A stretch of DNA of 64,000 nucleotides. Source: an uncultured Pirellulaceae bacterium (GTDB lineage Bacteria > Planctomycetota > Planctomycetia > Pirellulales > Pirellulaceae). Under the pieces are notes generated by a model. That model had not been told where the DNA came from. It searched no databases and worked only from the letters and a program-made list of their open reading frames with translations. Location: assembly GCA_937944405.1 (NCBI GenBank), contig CALDYR010000063.1, positions 1 through 64,000 of the forward strand, written 5' to 3'. The translations under genes were made by a program, and so were the position numbers. Shown here one piece after another: positions 7,773 through 19,178 of the stretch; the stretch's first letter is position 1, and each line of letters begins with the position of its first letter.

Positions 7773-8978
7773 CTATTCTAAAGCGCTTCCCATTTTCATG
7801 ATCGGCAACAACAACGCAATAACCACGACCAACACGACCGCGGCCATCACCATCAGCATCAATGGTTCGATAAGCTTAACCATCAGGTCAAGCCGACGAA
7901 TAGTTTGTTTCTCGAGCCCGTCGGAGATGTTAACCAGCACCGAATCAAGCGAATTGGACTCTTCGGCGACGCTGAGCATTTCAGTGACGTCGTGGGGGAA
8001 GTGTCCTGATTTTTTAAGCGGCACCGATAAAGATTCGCCTGCAGTGATATTCTCTGACGCTTCGCCAATCGCGGCCGAAAGCACTTTATTCCCGGCGGCC
8101 TCTCGGCTGATGTCCAAAGCTTTCAAAATTGGCACGCCATTTTTGAGCAGCGTCCCAAGGACGCGACAGAACCGCGCGACCGAAAGATTGAGGAAGATAT
8201 TCCCCAACATGGGTAACTTAATTTTCAGTCCGTCAAAAAACAAACGCCCGCGCGGGGTCTGCATTTGATATCTCAATGCAAAAAACGCGATCAACATCAG
8301 GATTAAAATCGGCACCCCCCAAAACTGAATCCGGGTACTAAATGCCAACAGGACTTCAGTCACCCAAGGTAACTGCCCGGTTGCTCGCAAAGTATCGAAC
8401 ATCGATTCAAATTTCGGCACGAAATAAACCAATAGCACCGCAACAATAACGCTGCCCATGCTAAAGAGAACCGCCGGGTAAATCATCGCACCGATCGTTC
8501 GTCCGCGTAGTTCGGCGGCCTGTTCGGTGAAGGTCGCGACCCGCGAAAGGGCGTCTTCTAAAAATCCACCTTCGGCACCAGCGCGAGCCATATTGACGGC
8601 CATTTCACTGAATATCTTGGGGTGACGATGAAAAGCATCCGAAAGATTCTCACCGTCTTCGACACGACCGATCACATCATCAAGGGCTGTTTTCAGCGTC
8701 GCAATTTTCGTTTGGTCTCGAAGAATCGAAAGCGATCGCAGCAGAGGCACACCGTTATTCAGCAACGACGCTAGTTGCTCGTAGAAAACCGCAATCTTTT
8801 GGTCTGACACGCCCGCCCCGAAAGAAACCGCTTGACGAGTTTCTGGGGCCAGCACCTGGATCGGGAACAGTGACTGTTTTGACAACGCACCGATCACATC
8901 GCGTTCGGTGTTTGCAGACATCTTTCCCGAGACCTTCGTCCCATCGATGCTACGTGCGGTATATGTAAATTCAGGCAT
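7773..8978 (-). CDS. gspF: GspF inner-membrane platform protein
   Basis: A 401-residue polytopic membrane protein at the centre of the assembly platform, which turns ATP hydrolysis by GspE into pseudopilin extraction. It begins MPEFTYTARSIDGTKVSGKM, the usual GspF/PilC opening. Two T2SF domains follow, about 65-190 and 265-390, each with the FYEQLASLLNNGVPLLRSL or FCRVLGTLLKNGVPILKAL signature. Membrane segments lie near 170-190, 220-240 and 372-392. Length and order match the family. It lies between gspE (189 bases) and gspG (60 bases). Confidence 0.94.
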   Translation of the reverse strand: MPEFTYTARSIDGTKVSGKMSANTERDVIGALSKQSLFPIQVLAPETRQAVSFGAGVSDQKIAVFYEQLASLLNNGVPLLRSLSILRDQTKIATLKTALDDVIGRVEDGENLSDAFHRHPKIFSEMAVNMARAGAEGGFLEDALSRVATFTEQAAELRGRTIGAMIYPAVLFSMGSVIVAVLLVYFVPKFESMFDTLRATGQLPWVTEVLLAFSTRIQFWGVPILILMLIAFFALRYQMQTPRGRLFFDGLKIKLPMLGNIFLNLSVARFCRVLGTLLKNGVPILKALDISREAAGNKVLSAAIGEASENITAGESLSVPLKKSGHFPHDVTEMLSVAEESNSLDSVLVNISDGLEKQTIRRLDLMVKLIEPLMLMVMAAVVLVVVIALLLPIMKMGSALE

Positions 8979-9132
8979 TACGCAACAATTACTGAAGCCG
9001 GCGTTACTGCCGGTTCAAAAACTTTCTTTATTTAAAAAATCAAACTTCAATCGACGCACAGACGTTAATCGTGGGACGCACTCTGATCCGGGAGGCTTAA
9101 ATTTCGATCCAATCCAATATCAGACTCAAAGG

Positions 9133-9167
9133 TCGGTCGAATAAGCTCGGTTGAATAAGCTCGGTCA

Positions 9168-9174
<7 letters not shown>
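9133..9174. repeat. 14-bp tandem repeat at the end of gspE
   Basis: TCGGTCGAATAAGC (9133-9146) is followed by TCGGTTGAATAAGC (9147-9160) and a diverged third unit (9161-9174). The third unit includes the gspE stop codon at 9168-9170. Confidence 0.85.
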
Positions 9175-10865
<1,691 letters not shown>

Positions 10866-11283
10866 AGTTGCAGTTTACGCGGGAGGCTAACGGGAACGAT
10901 CCAGTGGTAAAATCTTTGCCCGCAAAACAATTGCGGGCAGACCAAAAACTCTACGTGATAGTTAAACTGAGGCGGACACAATGCGTCCATCTGACGGATA
11001 AAGTGTTTGAAAACTAGCCCTGTGACGAATGTACCGATAAATGAAGGACCAAGTTTCGAAAATTGGCGAAGTGAAGACCGTCTTGCAGGTCTCTCAGGCA
11101 AACCCAACGCCAGCAACATGCTTCCGCCCGAACTTGGCCCCTGCCGTGCAACCAACATCTGGTCTACACAACCAGTCCAATCCATTCATCTCAAACGCGA
11201 CAGCATCACTCAAATGGACATTGGCACCAACCACACAGGTACCAATGCCGCATGACGCTTGGTTCGCTCAGCCAACACAAGAA
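10866..11283. other. Intergenic region upstream of gspE
   Basis: No gene is supported here. Plus-strand open frames that extend into 11284-11469 are shadows of the minus-strand gene there. The region should contain the promoter of the secretion operon, but I could not pick a convincing -35/-10 pair. Confidence 0.5.
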
Positions 11284-12030
11284 CTACTCGGCGTCGTCTT
11301 CGCGACCTCGGTTGAGACCATCCAAACCACCCCTTCCGAACGCCCGCCGATCGAGACCGCGTACGGGACGTCCACCAATGCCCCGGGTGCGGCCTCGCTG
11401 TTGCTCAAATTCAAAACTGTCGCCCATCATTTTTTTAATCTGAGCCTGCTGGTCGCTGGACAGCACTGACAAAACATCTTCCCTCGCCGTACGACGAAGC
11501 TCTTCGATCTTCTTCTCCAGATCCTCTTTAACCTGAATCGCTTTGTCCTGCACTTCTTGAATTTGTTCGTCGGTCAACCCAAGCCGCTCTTTGACTTTAG
11601 GGTTGCTCAGCATCCCCTCCATTCCACCACGGCTGACTTGAGATTGAAACGACAATTCCTCTAACCGGGCAGCCTGGTGCGGAAGTAGAATCTCTTCCAA
11701 CCGGGTCTCGAACCCGGACATTTCGGACTGAATTTTTTCGCGAATTTCGTTCATTAACGCACCGCGATCGACCCCCTTCTCACTGATTTTGCCCCGCATT
11801 CCGGAAAAACTTTCGCGAAAGATGTTACGCATTTCGTCTTGAAGCGTCTTCAGATCCTCGATCTGCTCATCGACCAACTCAAGTTCCGCAGCAACATTTT
11901 TGTCATTGATCAACCGAAACGCCGAACTCATCGCTCCACCGAGGCCGCCACGAGACTGTGCTGACGCCTCTGAAGCCAGCATTACACCGGACATCACGAC
12001 GATTGCCAATAAAGAACGATTTAACAACAT
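11284..12030 (-). CDS. Secreted helical protein of unknown function
   Basis: A 248-residue protein with a clear signal peptide (MLLNRSLLAIVVMSGVMLASEASAQ). The mature part is almost all amphipathic helix, with two segments of the type VDEQIEDLKTLQDEM and LTDEQIQEVQDKAI, rich in Glu, Lys and Gln. This resembles Spy/CpxP-like helical periplasmic proteins only in its LTxxQ-type motifs; I would not call homology. The C-terminus is Arg/Gly-rich (RGRTRGIGGRPVRGLDRR), which suggests binding to an acidic partner. The start is supported by GGAG six bases upstream. A candidate promoter lies at 12110-12139. Confidence 0.8.
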   Translation of the reverse strand: MLLNRSLLAIVVMSGVMLASEASAQSRGGLGGAMSSAFRLINDKNVAAELELVDEQIEDLKTLQDEMRNIFRESFSGMRGKISEKGVDRGALMNEIREKIQSEMSGFETRLEEILLPHQAARLEELSFQSQVSRGGMEGMLSNPKVKERLGLTDEQIQEVQDKAIQVKEDLEKKIEELRRTAREDVLSVLSSDQQAQIKKMMGDSFEFEQQRGRTRGIGGRPVRGLDRRAFGRGGLDGLNRGREDDAE

Positions 12031-12109
12031 TGTTCACTCCCAAAATGAGCGCGGATTAAGCGCAGGTTCGACGTTTAAATTTGGTTTGCCGCCTTAATGG
12101 CGGAAAAAA

Positions 12110-12139
12110 CTTATACTTTTAGCTGTCACGAAAAAACAA
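12110..12139 (-). promoter_or_regulatory. Candidate sigma70-type promoter for the secreted helical protein
   Basis: On the minus strand TTGTTT (12134-12139) and TATAAG (12110-12115) are 18 bases apart. Transcription would begin near 12102 and leave a leader of about 70 bases. A small stem (CCGCC-TTAAT-GGCGG, 12089-12103) would then form the very 5' end of the message. Planctomycete promoters are poorly defined, so this is tentative. Confidence 0.35.
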
Positions 12140-12310
12140 AGTTCGCAGGACAACTTACCATCAAAATAGTCGCCACAAACCTATACCAGCGACTCGGGCG
12201 AAAGAAACATTCCGATCGCCCACCCAATCTCCTAATAATCATTTGCCGAGTTTTATGAAAATTTAAATTTCGGTGTTAGACGCACACGCTGCCAGCCTGT
12301 CGATCAGCGG

Positions 12311-15300
12311 TCAATCATCCCACAACGTCTTTTGCCCCGAGTCCGGTTTAGGGCGGTTTCGCTTCTTCGGAGACCTCCCGACCGTTTTACGTCGAATCTC
12401 AGCCTCCAATTTAGAGTCCGGTGTGACGCCCGGAGCTGACGCCCCTTTTTGATTTCCAGAAACATGTTGGTCTGATTTTTGGTTCACGACGCGTTTGTTG
12501 GATCGCGATTCTCGGTCGCCGGGTTTGCTGATTTGATCGACGACCCGTTTGGCCGACTTGGCCGCTGGTAGTTTGCGATCTGTCGTTGCTACACTCAAGG
12601 TCTTCGCAGGATGCAGTTTCGTCGTCGCATCAACGGTGGCTTCGATCATGTCCAAATTGATCACATCGCCGGTGCCGATGAACGCCAATCGCGTCGAAAT
12701 CGCCGACACTGGCAATCCCAAGCTCAGGCTGATCGCTTCTCGATAGGCAGACATCTGCGGAGTGTAGGCCGCAACCTTGGCCGTTAGTTCTTGTTTGCCG
12801 ATGGCATCGCTTTTAAAATCAATCACATCGGCGGCTACTAAAACGTCGTCTTGGTACACTAAAATCAGCCGATCAACGACGCCCTCTATCAACTCGGTTG
12901 ATTCGGCCGTGGCGACCGTCGCCGCGAAACGGCGTTCGTTGAACACCTCCATTCGATTGCGGTCATCGCTGAACTGGACCAGATAGTGCTCGCGATACTG
13001 CTGGAATTCCAACAGTTTCCGAAACGCGCCTTTTTCGATCGCGTTGTAAAATTCTTTGATCGTTTTCCGCTTTAACACTGGATCAGTAGCCACAGTGTCT
13101 AACTGCCGATTCAACTGTTGAGCCTCTGGAACCGACTGATCCAACCATTTCACTAATTCAAAACAGGCATGCAGTAGCCTCCCCCGTTCCAACGCTATCG
13201 GTTCGTCGCCGGCATTGAAAATATCCTGCAAACGCACCTCCTTGGAACCCTCGATCGACGAAGGCGCGATATTGCTCACACCTCGGCGCGATGAGATCCC
13301 AACTTCGACTTGGCGTGCGCGTTGATCTAACCTTGCCGCGTTATAAAATTTATCCATCTCCCCCTGCAACGTTTCCAATGGATTGTCATTCGAATCGTCG
13401 ACAATGCTCTGGGCCCATTCAGGATCGCCTGATTCATAGATCACCGACTGTGTGCGTTCAGGCTGATCGGTCATCGTCGATAGAATGACGCCACCAACAG
13501 TTTTGCTTTCCGGTTTCTCCCCACAAGAAATCACGATGTGAAGTGCATGAGCGGCGCGAGTGAGCGCGACATATAGCAAACACATCGCCTCACGGATCTT
13601 CCGGCGATCATCATTGGCAAACGCTTCCTGAACTTCTGGGGGCAAAAACTTTTGCTGTTTTTGACCGACATAACGAGTCACCATTTTTGCCGGTTCGGCT
13701 GGACCGGGACGGTCGATGATGATTTTGGAAGCCTGCCCGGCAAGCCCAACGCTACCGGATTTAAAAATTGGCAGCACCACCGCATCAAATTCCAACCCCT
13801 TGGATTTGTGAATCGTCATCACACGCACCTGAGCCGAAGTTGCGTCTGCGACCTTTTTCTCTCTAACGTATTCAACAAAACGGCGTGGCCGTAGCGCCCA
13901 TCGCCTCGCGTCTTGAGGATCCGCATAAGCCGCCTCGACAAGGCCCTGTAATCGCAAACACTCACGGGCGGTACACTCGGGCGATAGCGTGTTGGCCATT
14001 TCTTCGACCACCGCACCATAGCCCCGTTCAACGATCATCCTCCGCACCGCAGCGGACCCGCCGGCGACAGCCCCGCGATTATTGGATCGGTTCAGATCAC
14101 CTTCAGCCGTCAAACCGAACATTTTGGCTAATGGTCCATGGGACACGTGATAGCGCGCGATATCGTCGCCCGGATGATCTGCTAAATGGAGGGCCGAAAG
14201 CACCATTTCCACTGCCGCCGAATCGGTCAACGGGTTCCCCCCCTCCTCACTGGCTGCAATCCCCGCAGACTGGAGCGCGAAAATGATAGCCCCCACGTCC
14301 TTATTGGTTCGCACCAACACCCCGATAGACCTGTCGACAGGGATGTTTTGGACCAAATCTGACACACGCTGAACGACGGCTTGGATGACGTTTTGATTGC
14401 GAACGGTGTCCTTGGTCGACGAATAAGTTTTGGCTAATTGGTCATCGCAGTTTTCGGCGTACTCGATCGTTACGTGACCGGGGTATTCAGTGCGTTGGGT
14501 TTGGTGAGGATGAAACCATTGTTTCCAACGATGCACCGCGTCGTTAACACAATCATCATCGGTCACAAAGCGATTAAGATTCGAAAACAAATCGTTCACA
14601 AATTCGATGATAACGGGACTGCTGCGATAACTTTTGACCATTTGCTGCGTGGTCGCGAGGTTAGGAAGGCTTTCTTCGACCACGTCGAAAATTTCGGCGA
14701 CGCCACCACGCCAACCGTAGATCGCTTGTTTCATATCTCCCACGCAAAAGAAGGATCGTCCCGGTTCACCATCACGGGTAACCTGTTGGGCAAACGGACG
14801 CAAGATCGACCATTGCGTGGGCGCGGTGTCTTGGAATTCGTCCAACATTAAATGTTGAATTTGATGATCCAGCCGGAAGGAAAACTGTTCCGTACTTTCG
14901 CTTTGCACGAAATTCTTTAGCCGATCGGTTATGTCATCGAAAAACAATTGCCCCAACCTGTCCTTCGCGGCTTCGAACACATCCCCGAAAGCTTGCAGTA
15001 ACTGACGCGTCGACAGATTACGCGCACGTAGATTCTGGATAATCCAAGATCGACAATGCGGGATCAACTGGCGAATCATCGCCAGTCCGTCTTCGGGCAG
15101 TTTCGATCGAGAATACCTCAAGTTTCCATCCAGAACGTTCTGTAGAAACGTCGATTCCGCAACGGCGCCCCACTGTTGGGCGAAAATTAACTGGTGCAGC
15201 GCCTCCCAGTTCTTTTTATACGTCGGATACTCGCGTTGACCGGCTTCCATCGCCAAAGTTTCCAACTCCGTCGATGTCAGCCAACCGGTCGGTTCGCCCA

Positions 15301-15907
15301 ACTGATCCCACGCGTCAGGCCGCGAATCGCGAAAATCATTGTACAGATCTTTTACCGTATCCATCAGCAACGCCTGCACACGTCGGTTGGATTCACCTTT
15401 GTCCATTAAGTGACGCAAGGTTTCGAGTTCCTCGGTCCGAAGCACTGCCTGAACCGATTCCTCGCGCAACGTTTGAATTTGCTGTTCGTCGACCAAGTCC
15501 CAGATCGGTGGCAACCCTAACTCTAGGCTAAACGCTTTGGCCACTCGATTGAAAAAACTATCCAGCGTGCTGATCTCCAGTCGGTGGAGATTCTTCAACA
15601 GGTCGTGCAAAACCTTGGACGCATGGGGACGAGAAATTTGAAAACTCAGTTCCGCGCTGAGCGCTTCGGCGGCTGGCTGCGACAATGCCGCCGCCGATAA
15701 CCGCTGGACGATGCGGTCAAGGATTTCCCCGGCACCTTTTTTCGTAAAGGTTGTCGCAAGAATCGACTGGCAGTCAACACCCGAAGCCAACAATACAAGG
15801 TAGCGATTGGAAAGCGCGAACGTTTTACCGGTCCCAGCGGAAGCTCGAATGATTTCATTGGGCAACAAAGGGCTGAGTGCTTGGTCGATCGTTTTTGGGT
15901 CTACCAT
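12311..15907 (-). CDS. addA: AddA/RecB-like UvrD-family helicase-nuclease
   Basis: A 1198-residue ATP-dependent helicase/exonuclease that processes double-strand breaks for recombination. Superfamily I motifs are in order: Walker A SAGTGKTFALSNRY near residue 25, TTFTKKGAGEI, DEFQDTAPTQW, VGDMKQAIYGWRGG, and MTIHKSKGLEFDAVVLP, then VALTRAAHALHIVI. The C-terminal PD-(D/E)XK nuclease is indicated by ADVIDFKSD. Downstream of the nuclease lies a long basic tail rich in Lys, Ser and Pro, ending SPKKRNRPKP...LWDD, which is likely disordered. The start overlaps the stop of addB by seven bases, so the two subunits are coupled. Confidence 0.92.
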   Translation of the reverse strand: MVDPKTIDQALSPLLPNEIIRASAGTGKTFALSNRYLVLLASGVDCQSILATTFTKKGAGEILDRIVQRLSAAALSQPAAEALSAELSFQISRPHASKVLHDLLKNLHRLEISTLDSFFNRVAKAFSLELGLPPIWDLVDEQQIQTLREESVQAVLRTEELETLRHLMDKGESNRRVQALLMDTVKDLYNDFRDSRPDAWDQLGEPTGWLTSTELETLAMEAGQREYPTYKKNWEALHQLIFAQQWGAVAESTFLQNVLDGNLRYSRSKLPEDGLAMIRQLIPHCRSWIIQNLRARNLSTRQLLQAFGDVFEAAKDRLGQLFFDDITDRLKNFVQSESTEQFSFRLDHQIQHLMLDEFQDTAPTQWSILRPFAQQVTRDGEPGRSFFCVGDMKQAIYGWRGGVAEIFDVVEESLPNLATTQQMVKSYRSSPVIIEFVNDLFSNLNRFVTDDDCVNDAVHRWKQWFHPHQTQRTEYPGHVTIEYAENCDDQLAKTYSSTKDTVRNQNVIQAVVQRVSDLVQNIPVDRSIGVLVRTNKDVGAIIFALQSAGIAASEEGGNPLTDSAAVEMVLSALHLADHPGDDIARYHVSHGPLAKMFGLTAEGDLNRSNNRGAVAGGSAAVRRMIVERGYGAVVEEMANTLSPECTARECLRLQGLVEAAYADPQDARRWALRPRRFVEYVREKKVADATSAQVRVMTIHKSKGLEFDAVVLPIFKSGSVGLAGQASKIIIDRPGPAEPAKMVTRYVGQKQQKFLPPEVQEAFANDDRRKIREAMCLLYVALTRAAHALHIVISCGEKPESKTVGGVILSTMTDQPERTQSVIYESGDPEWAQSIVDDSNDNPLETLQGEMDKFYNAARLDQRARQVEVGISSRRGVSNIAPSSIEGSKEVRLQDIFNAGDEPIALERGRLLHACFELVKWLDQSVPEAQQLNRQLDTVATDPVLKRKTIKEFYNAIEKGAFRKLLEFQQYREHYLVQFSDDRNRMEVFNERRFAATVATAESTELIEGVVDRLILVYQDDVLVAADVIDFKSDAIGKQELTAKVAAYTPQMSAYREAISLSLGLPVSAISTRLAFIGTGDVINLDMIEATVDATTKLHPAKTLSVATTDRKLPAAKSAKRVVDQISKPGDRESRSNKRVVNQKSDQHVSGNQKGASAPGVTPDSKLEAEIRRKTVGRSPKKRNRPKPDSGQKTLWDD

Positions 15908-18870
15908 GGCAACTCCACAACAGTATCCTTGGATTCAATCTTCATGTCACCAGGAGTGTGCTTTTGAATATCAAAAGCCTCAAATACGTGGTCCTGGCAA
16001 ATCGCGGCAAAATCGTCCGAGAACTTCGGCGGAGGATCCGTCGGCGGCCAAAAAATGCCCGCGCGAATCTTACGCACACAATCAAAAACAAGCTCATCCG
16101 CCTCACGCAACATGTCGGAATCGAAATCAGCCTCTTCGAATTTTATGTTGTCTAAATCCCGAGACAGCAGCACGTAACCCAACTTCACCGTCGACAGGTT
16201 ATCGTTTTTGACTACGTCGACTTCTTTGACCAGGTGCCGGTACAACGGCAGTTGTAGATCTCGCCAATGCTTGTTCTTGATATGGGCACGATAGGGCCCT
16301 TCGCCTTGGTCGGAGGTCTTGTAATCCCAGATCGCGATTTGGCGCGTTTCCTCGTGACGATCGACGCGATCAATTTTCCCAGTCACCGTGAAAACTTCCC
16401 CATCGACATCCAAATCATGCCTCAGCAATTCTTCGGTACTGACGATTTGCCACCCCGCCTTTCGATGTTCGGACTGGCACACTGCGAATCGTTCCAATCG
16501 CGAACGCAGCTGCTCTATTTGCAATCGTACCGCCGGAAGACTGGACCCCAGAAAAATTTCCTGCGATTGCGAATCCAATTCGTGGCTGAGAAATTCAAAA
16601 ATCGTTTCAGCGTAAGTCGAATCCTTCAAATCGCTTTCCGCAAATGCCTCAAGCACATTGTGGGCCAAATCGCCAAAGGTACCGCCAGAGAGTTCTCGCC
16701 AATCGTCAGTCGCCGATCGCAGACGCATGATGATGCTTAAATAGAAACGATAAGGGCATTTGAGATACTCTTTGAACTTGGTCACGCTTAACTGGTTGGG
16801 GATGTTATCGCAAATCGGATACGGGACCGGCAATTGTTGGTCCCGAGGCAGCGACCGCCCGGCCCCCAACCACAGCGCGGACTGCTGACCGCTGGTGAAG
16901 GTGAAAAAAGCACGAGCCCTGATCGCCGCCACGTCGGCGGTGTCGGCAAACAGCAGCCGGCTTGGTTTTTTGGGTTCTCCAGTCTGGTCGTTGCGACCGG
17001 TAATCAACAAGTAGTTCTCGCGCACCCGAGTCATCACCAACAACGCATAACAATCACGCGCATAACGGCGGCTATTGTTCAGAATACCAAGCTCTTCGCA
17101 CAGCGCGTTGGGTAAAAACTGATGGCCGACCTCTGAGGTTGGAACGTTTTCATCGTTCATTCCAGTGACGATCAGCACTTCGGCATCATCCAACGACAAA
17201 TCCAACCACCCGGCAAGCTCGATTGCGTCGGGTTGAGATCTAGGTACAACGCGCTGTTGAGACGCTGCCTCGAGCGCCCACTGTAGTGCTTGAGCGGCGG
17301 TGGTCATCACGCCGAACCCGTCGGGAACCTGTTTCTGGTTCCCCAACGCCTCGTCGATGGCTTGGCAGGCCGTGATGGTTTGGCGATCGCCGTCGTTGCT
17401 TTGGTCAAACGATCGGTTGCCATAAACCGTGATCAAAATCGAACGCCAATAGCTCCCCCATTCTCCCAGCAAACGAACGCCTTGGGACAACGGCACAAGC
17501 ATTGGCTCGATCAGATCGTGGATCTTATTAAGGCGTCGACATTGGTCGGCGAATTGAATCGCGCGGCGTTGCGAACTGGGATCTTTGGCATCAAACCGCG
17601 CTTCGATTTGCAGGGGATCTCCGAAAGGCTGGTTTTGGTTGACCAGAATTTTGTCCGGCAAATGCGCGTTCTGATACTCATCGAAATCGGCAATGAACGA
17701 ATCGTTTTCAATTTCGCCCACCAGCCACGAAAAAACATCTGGATGGCGGACCAGCGACGCGAACGACGCATAGTCCTGTAAACGCAAATAGTCGCGGCAA
17801 GCGATCATCAATTGGACGGGCCCCGTCTGGTCCAGCGATTTTCCAGCAAGACTTCGATGGGGTAGCGCTGCGGCATTGAGTGCTCGTTCGATTTGCGGGA
17901 TAACGTTTACGTCGGGCACTCCGATGGTGACTTGATCGGTCGAAACTTTTTTTCCGCCGGGCAGGTGCTGGAGATAATCAACGACCGATTGAGCCTGATC
18001 GACCGGTTTATTGACGATCAGAATCTTTTCGTTGTCAATCGGCACCTCAGCATCAATCCATTGCGACGCGATAAGACCGCCCAATTCATCAAATCGGTCG
18101 GCCATCGCTTCATCGGCGGCGATCATGCAGGTGACTCGATCGGACACCTGAGCCAGCATGCCGATGACGCTTCGATTGAGATCGGCAACGCCGACCAGCA
18201 AAATATCTTTTTGCGTGTGACATCGCGGTTCCTTTAGCACGTGGCCTTTGGCTGCGAAACTTCGCGCAGCCTGCCGGTCCCACAAATCAACCGACTCCAA
18301 GATCTTGTAGTAACTTTTTTGAATCTCTTGCAACGCTTCCCAGCGCTTACACTCTCGGGCCAGAAAATTCTTTAACTTTTTGACTTCCCTGGCCACACTC
18401 CGGAAGCTCCAAATGTCGCTGGCCAAACGCGTGTGCAACCGAACCATCAGTTGAGCTAACGGCTGCCAGTCCTTGAGATGGTCATCGTGAGCTGGATTGA
18501 CGTCTTGTTCTTCGGCCGAAATCCCTGTTAAGTCTTCAATGATTTCAGGCGGCGATTGATCAAGCGCCTTTGCCCAGGCGATTTGCTGGGCGAGATCGCC
18601 GGCGAGCGATTTTTCGGCGGAGTAAAGTTGCTCTGGCAGATCACCGACGGTGATAATCTGGGGCGGAGTAAAGATAGCATTCTGTTCATCCGCAGCCTCA
18701 ATTAGCAACTGCAGCAACCGGCGACAGGATCGCAACGTCGGCAGAACGACCAACGTCCCCGAAAGATCGACTTGCGCATTATCAGCGGCGGATTCCACGG
18801 CGCGCTGCACGATTCGCTGGGCCGCAGTGCGGAGCGGTGGTTGGGAAAGCCCCAAGAAAGTTCGTTCCAT
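15901..18870 (-). CDS. addB: AddB-like subunit with PD-(D/E)XK nuclease
   Basis: The 989-residue partner of AddA. In AddAB the B subunit has a helicase-like scaffold that reads the recombination hotspot and a second nuclease cutting the other strand. The C-terminal nuclease is seen in LKCPYRFYLS and IAIWDYKTSDQ. The characteristic AddB tail is degenerate: IFWPPTDPPPKFSDDFAAIC keeps only the last of the three clustered cysteines that, with an earlier one, normally hold a 4Fe-4S cluster. I start it at the ATG at 18870 (MERTFLGLSQPPLRT); an ATG at 18894 and farther codons are possible. A family name PD-(D/E)XK nuclease is safer than strict AddB. Confidence 0.82.
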   Translation of the reverse strand: MERTFLGLSQPPLRTAAQRIVQRAVESAADNAQVDLSGTLVVLPTLRSCRRLLQLLIEAADEQNAIFTPPQIITVGDLPEQLYSAEKSLAGDLAQQIAWAKALDQSPPEIIEDLTGISAEEQDVNPAHDDHLKDWQPLAQLMVRLHTRLASDIWSFRSVAREVKKLKNFLARECKRWEALQEIQKSYYKILESVDLWDRQAARSFAAKGHVLKEPRCHTQKDILLVGVADLNRSVIGMLAQVSDRVTCMIAADEAMADRFDELGGLIASQWIDAEVPIDNEKILIVNKPVDQAQSVVDYLQHLPGGKKVSTDQVTIGVPDVNVIPQIERALNAAALPHRSLAGKSLDQTGPVQLMIACRDYLRLQDYASFASLVRHPDVFSWLVGEIENDSFIADFDEYQNAHLPDKILVNQNQPFGDPLQIEARFDAKDPSSQRRAIQFADQCRRLNKIHDLIEPMLVPLSQGVRLLGEWGSYWRSILITVYGNRSFDQSNDGDRQTITACQAIDEALGNQKQVPDGFGVMTTAAQALQWALEAASQQRVVPRSQPDAIELAGWLDLSLDDAEVLIVTGMNDENVPTSEVGHQFLPNALCEELGILNNSRRYARDCYALLVMTRVRENYLLITGRNDQTGEPKKPSRLLFADTADVAAIRARAFFTFTSGQQSALWLGAGRSLPRDQQLPVPYPICDNIPNQLSVTKFKEYLKCPYRFYLSIIMRLRSATDDWRELSGGTFGDLAHNVLEAFAESDLKDSTYAETIFEFLSHELDSQSQEIFLGSSLPAVRLQIEQLRSRLERFAVCQSEHRKAGWQIVSTEELLRHDLDVDGEVFTVTGKIDRVDRHEETRQIAIWDYKTSDQGEGPYRAHIKNKHWRDLQLPLYRHLVKEVDVVKNDNLSTVKLGYVLLSRDLDNIKFEEADFDSDMLREADELVFDCVRKIRAGIFWPPTDPPPKFSDDFAAICQDHVFEAFDIQKHTPGDMKIESKDTVVELPW

Positions 18871-19042
18871 AGGTCGTTGGCTCACGATGATCATCCAAGT
18901 TGAAACACGGCGCGGTCCAGTATACGAGGATCGCCGAACCAATGCACGGCGCGGCGCAGAGTTTTTCGTTTACCTAACGGGGGAGTATAGCCTTGCCCGG
19001 CCACAGCGGTGGCGATTGTGGTTCGGCGGCGGCGAAGATCAG

Positions 19043-19084
19043 GCCGCCATTTGAAAGCCGCCATTTGTAATCCGCCAATCGAAA
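19043..19084. repeat. 14-bp tandem repeat, three copies
   Basis: GCCGCCATTTGAAA (19043-19056), GCCGCCATTTGTAA (19057-19070) and TCCGCCAATCGAAA (19071-19084) follow each other. They lie about 95 bases past the stop codon of the minus-strand membrane protein gene, in a 308-base spacer (18871-19178) that holds nothing else I can name. Confidence 0.85.
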
Positions 19085-19178
19085 GCCAAGCAGTCGACCG
19101 GAAGTGCGCGACATGGGTTGATTTCGAATTCAGACAAATCCCATTGACGTTTCCCCAACAACGAACGCTTGCGAAGGG

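Noticed and set aside
11041-11469. 142-codon plus-strand open frame
   Set aside because: It overlaps the secreted helical protein in antisense and has no recognisable signal or fold.
12089-12103. CCGCC-TTAAT-GGCGG stem as an intrinsic terminator
   Set aside because: The adjacent homopolymer is A on the plus strand, so T precedes the stem on the minus strand. Neither direction gives stem followed by T-run.
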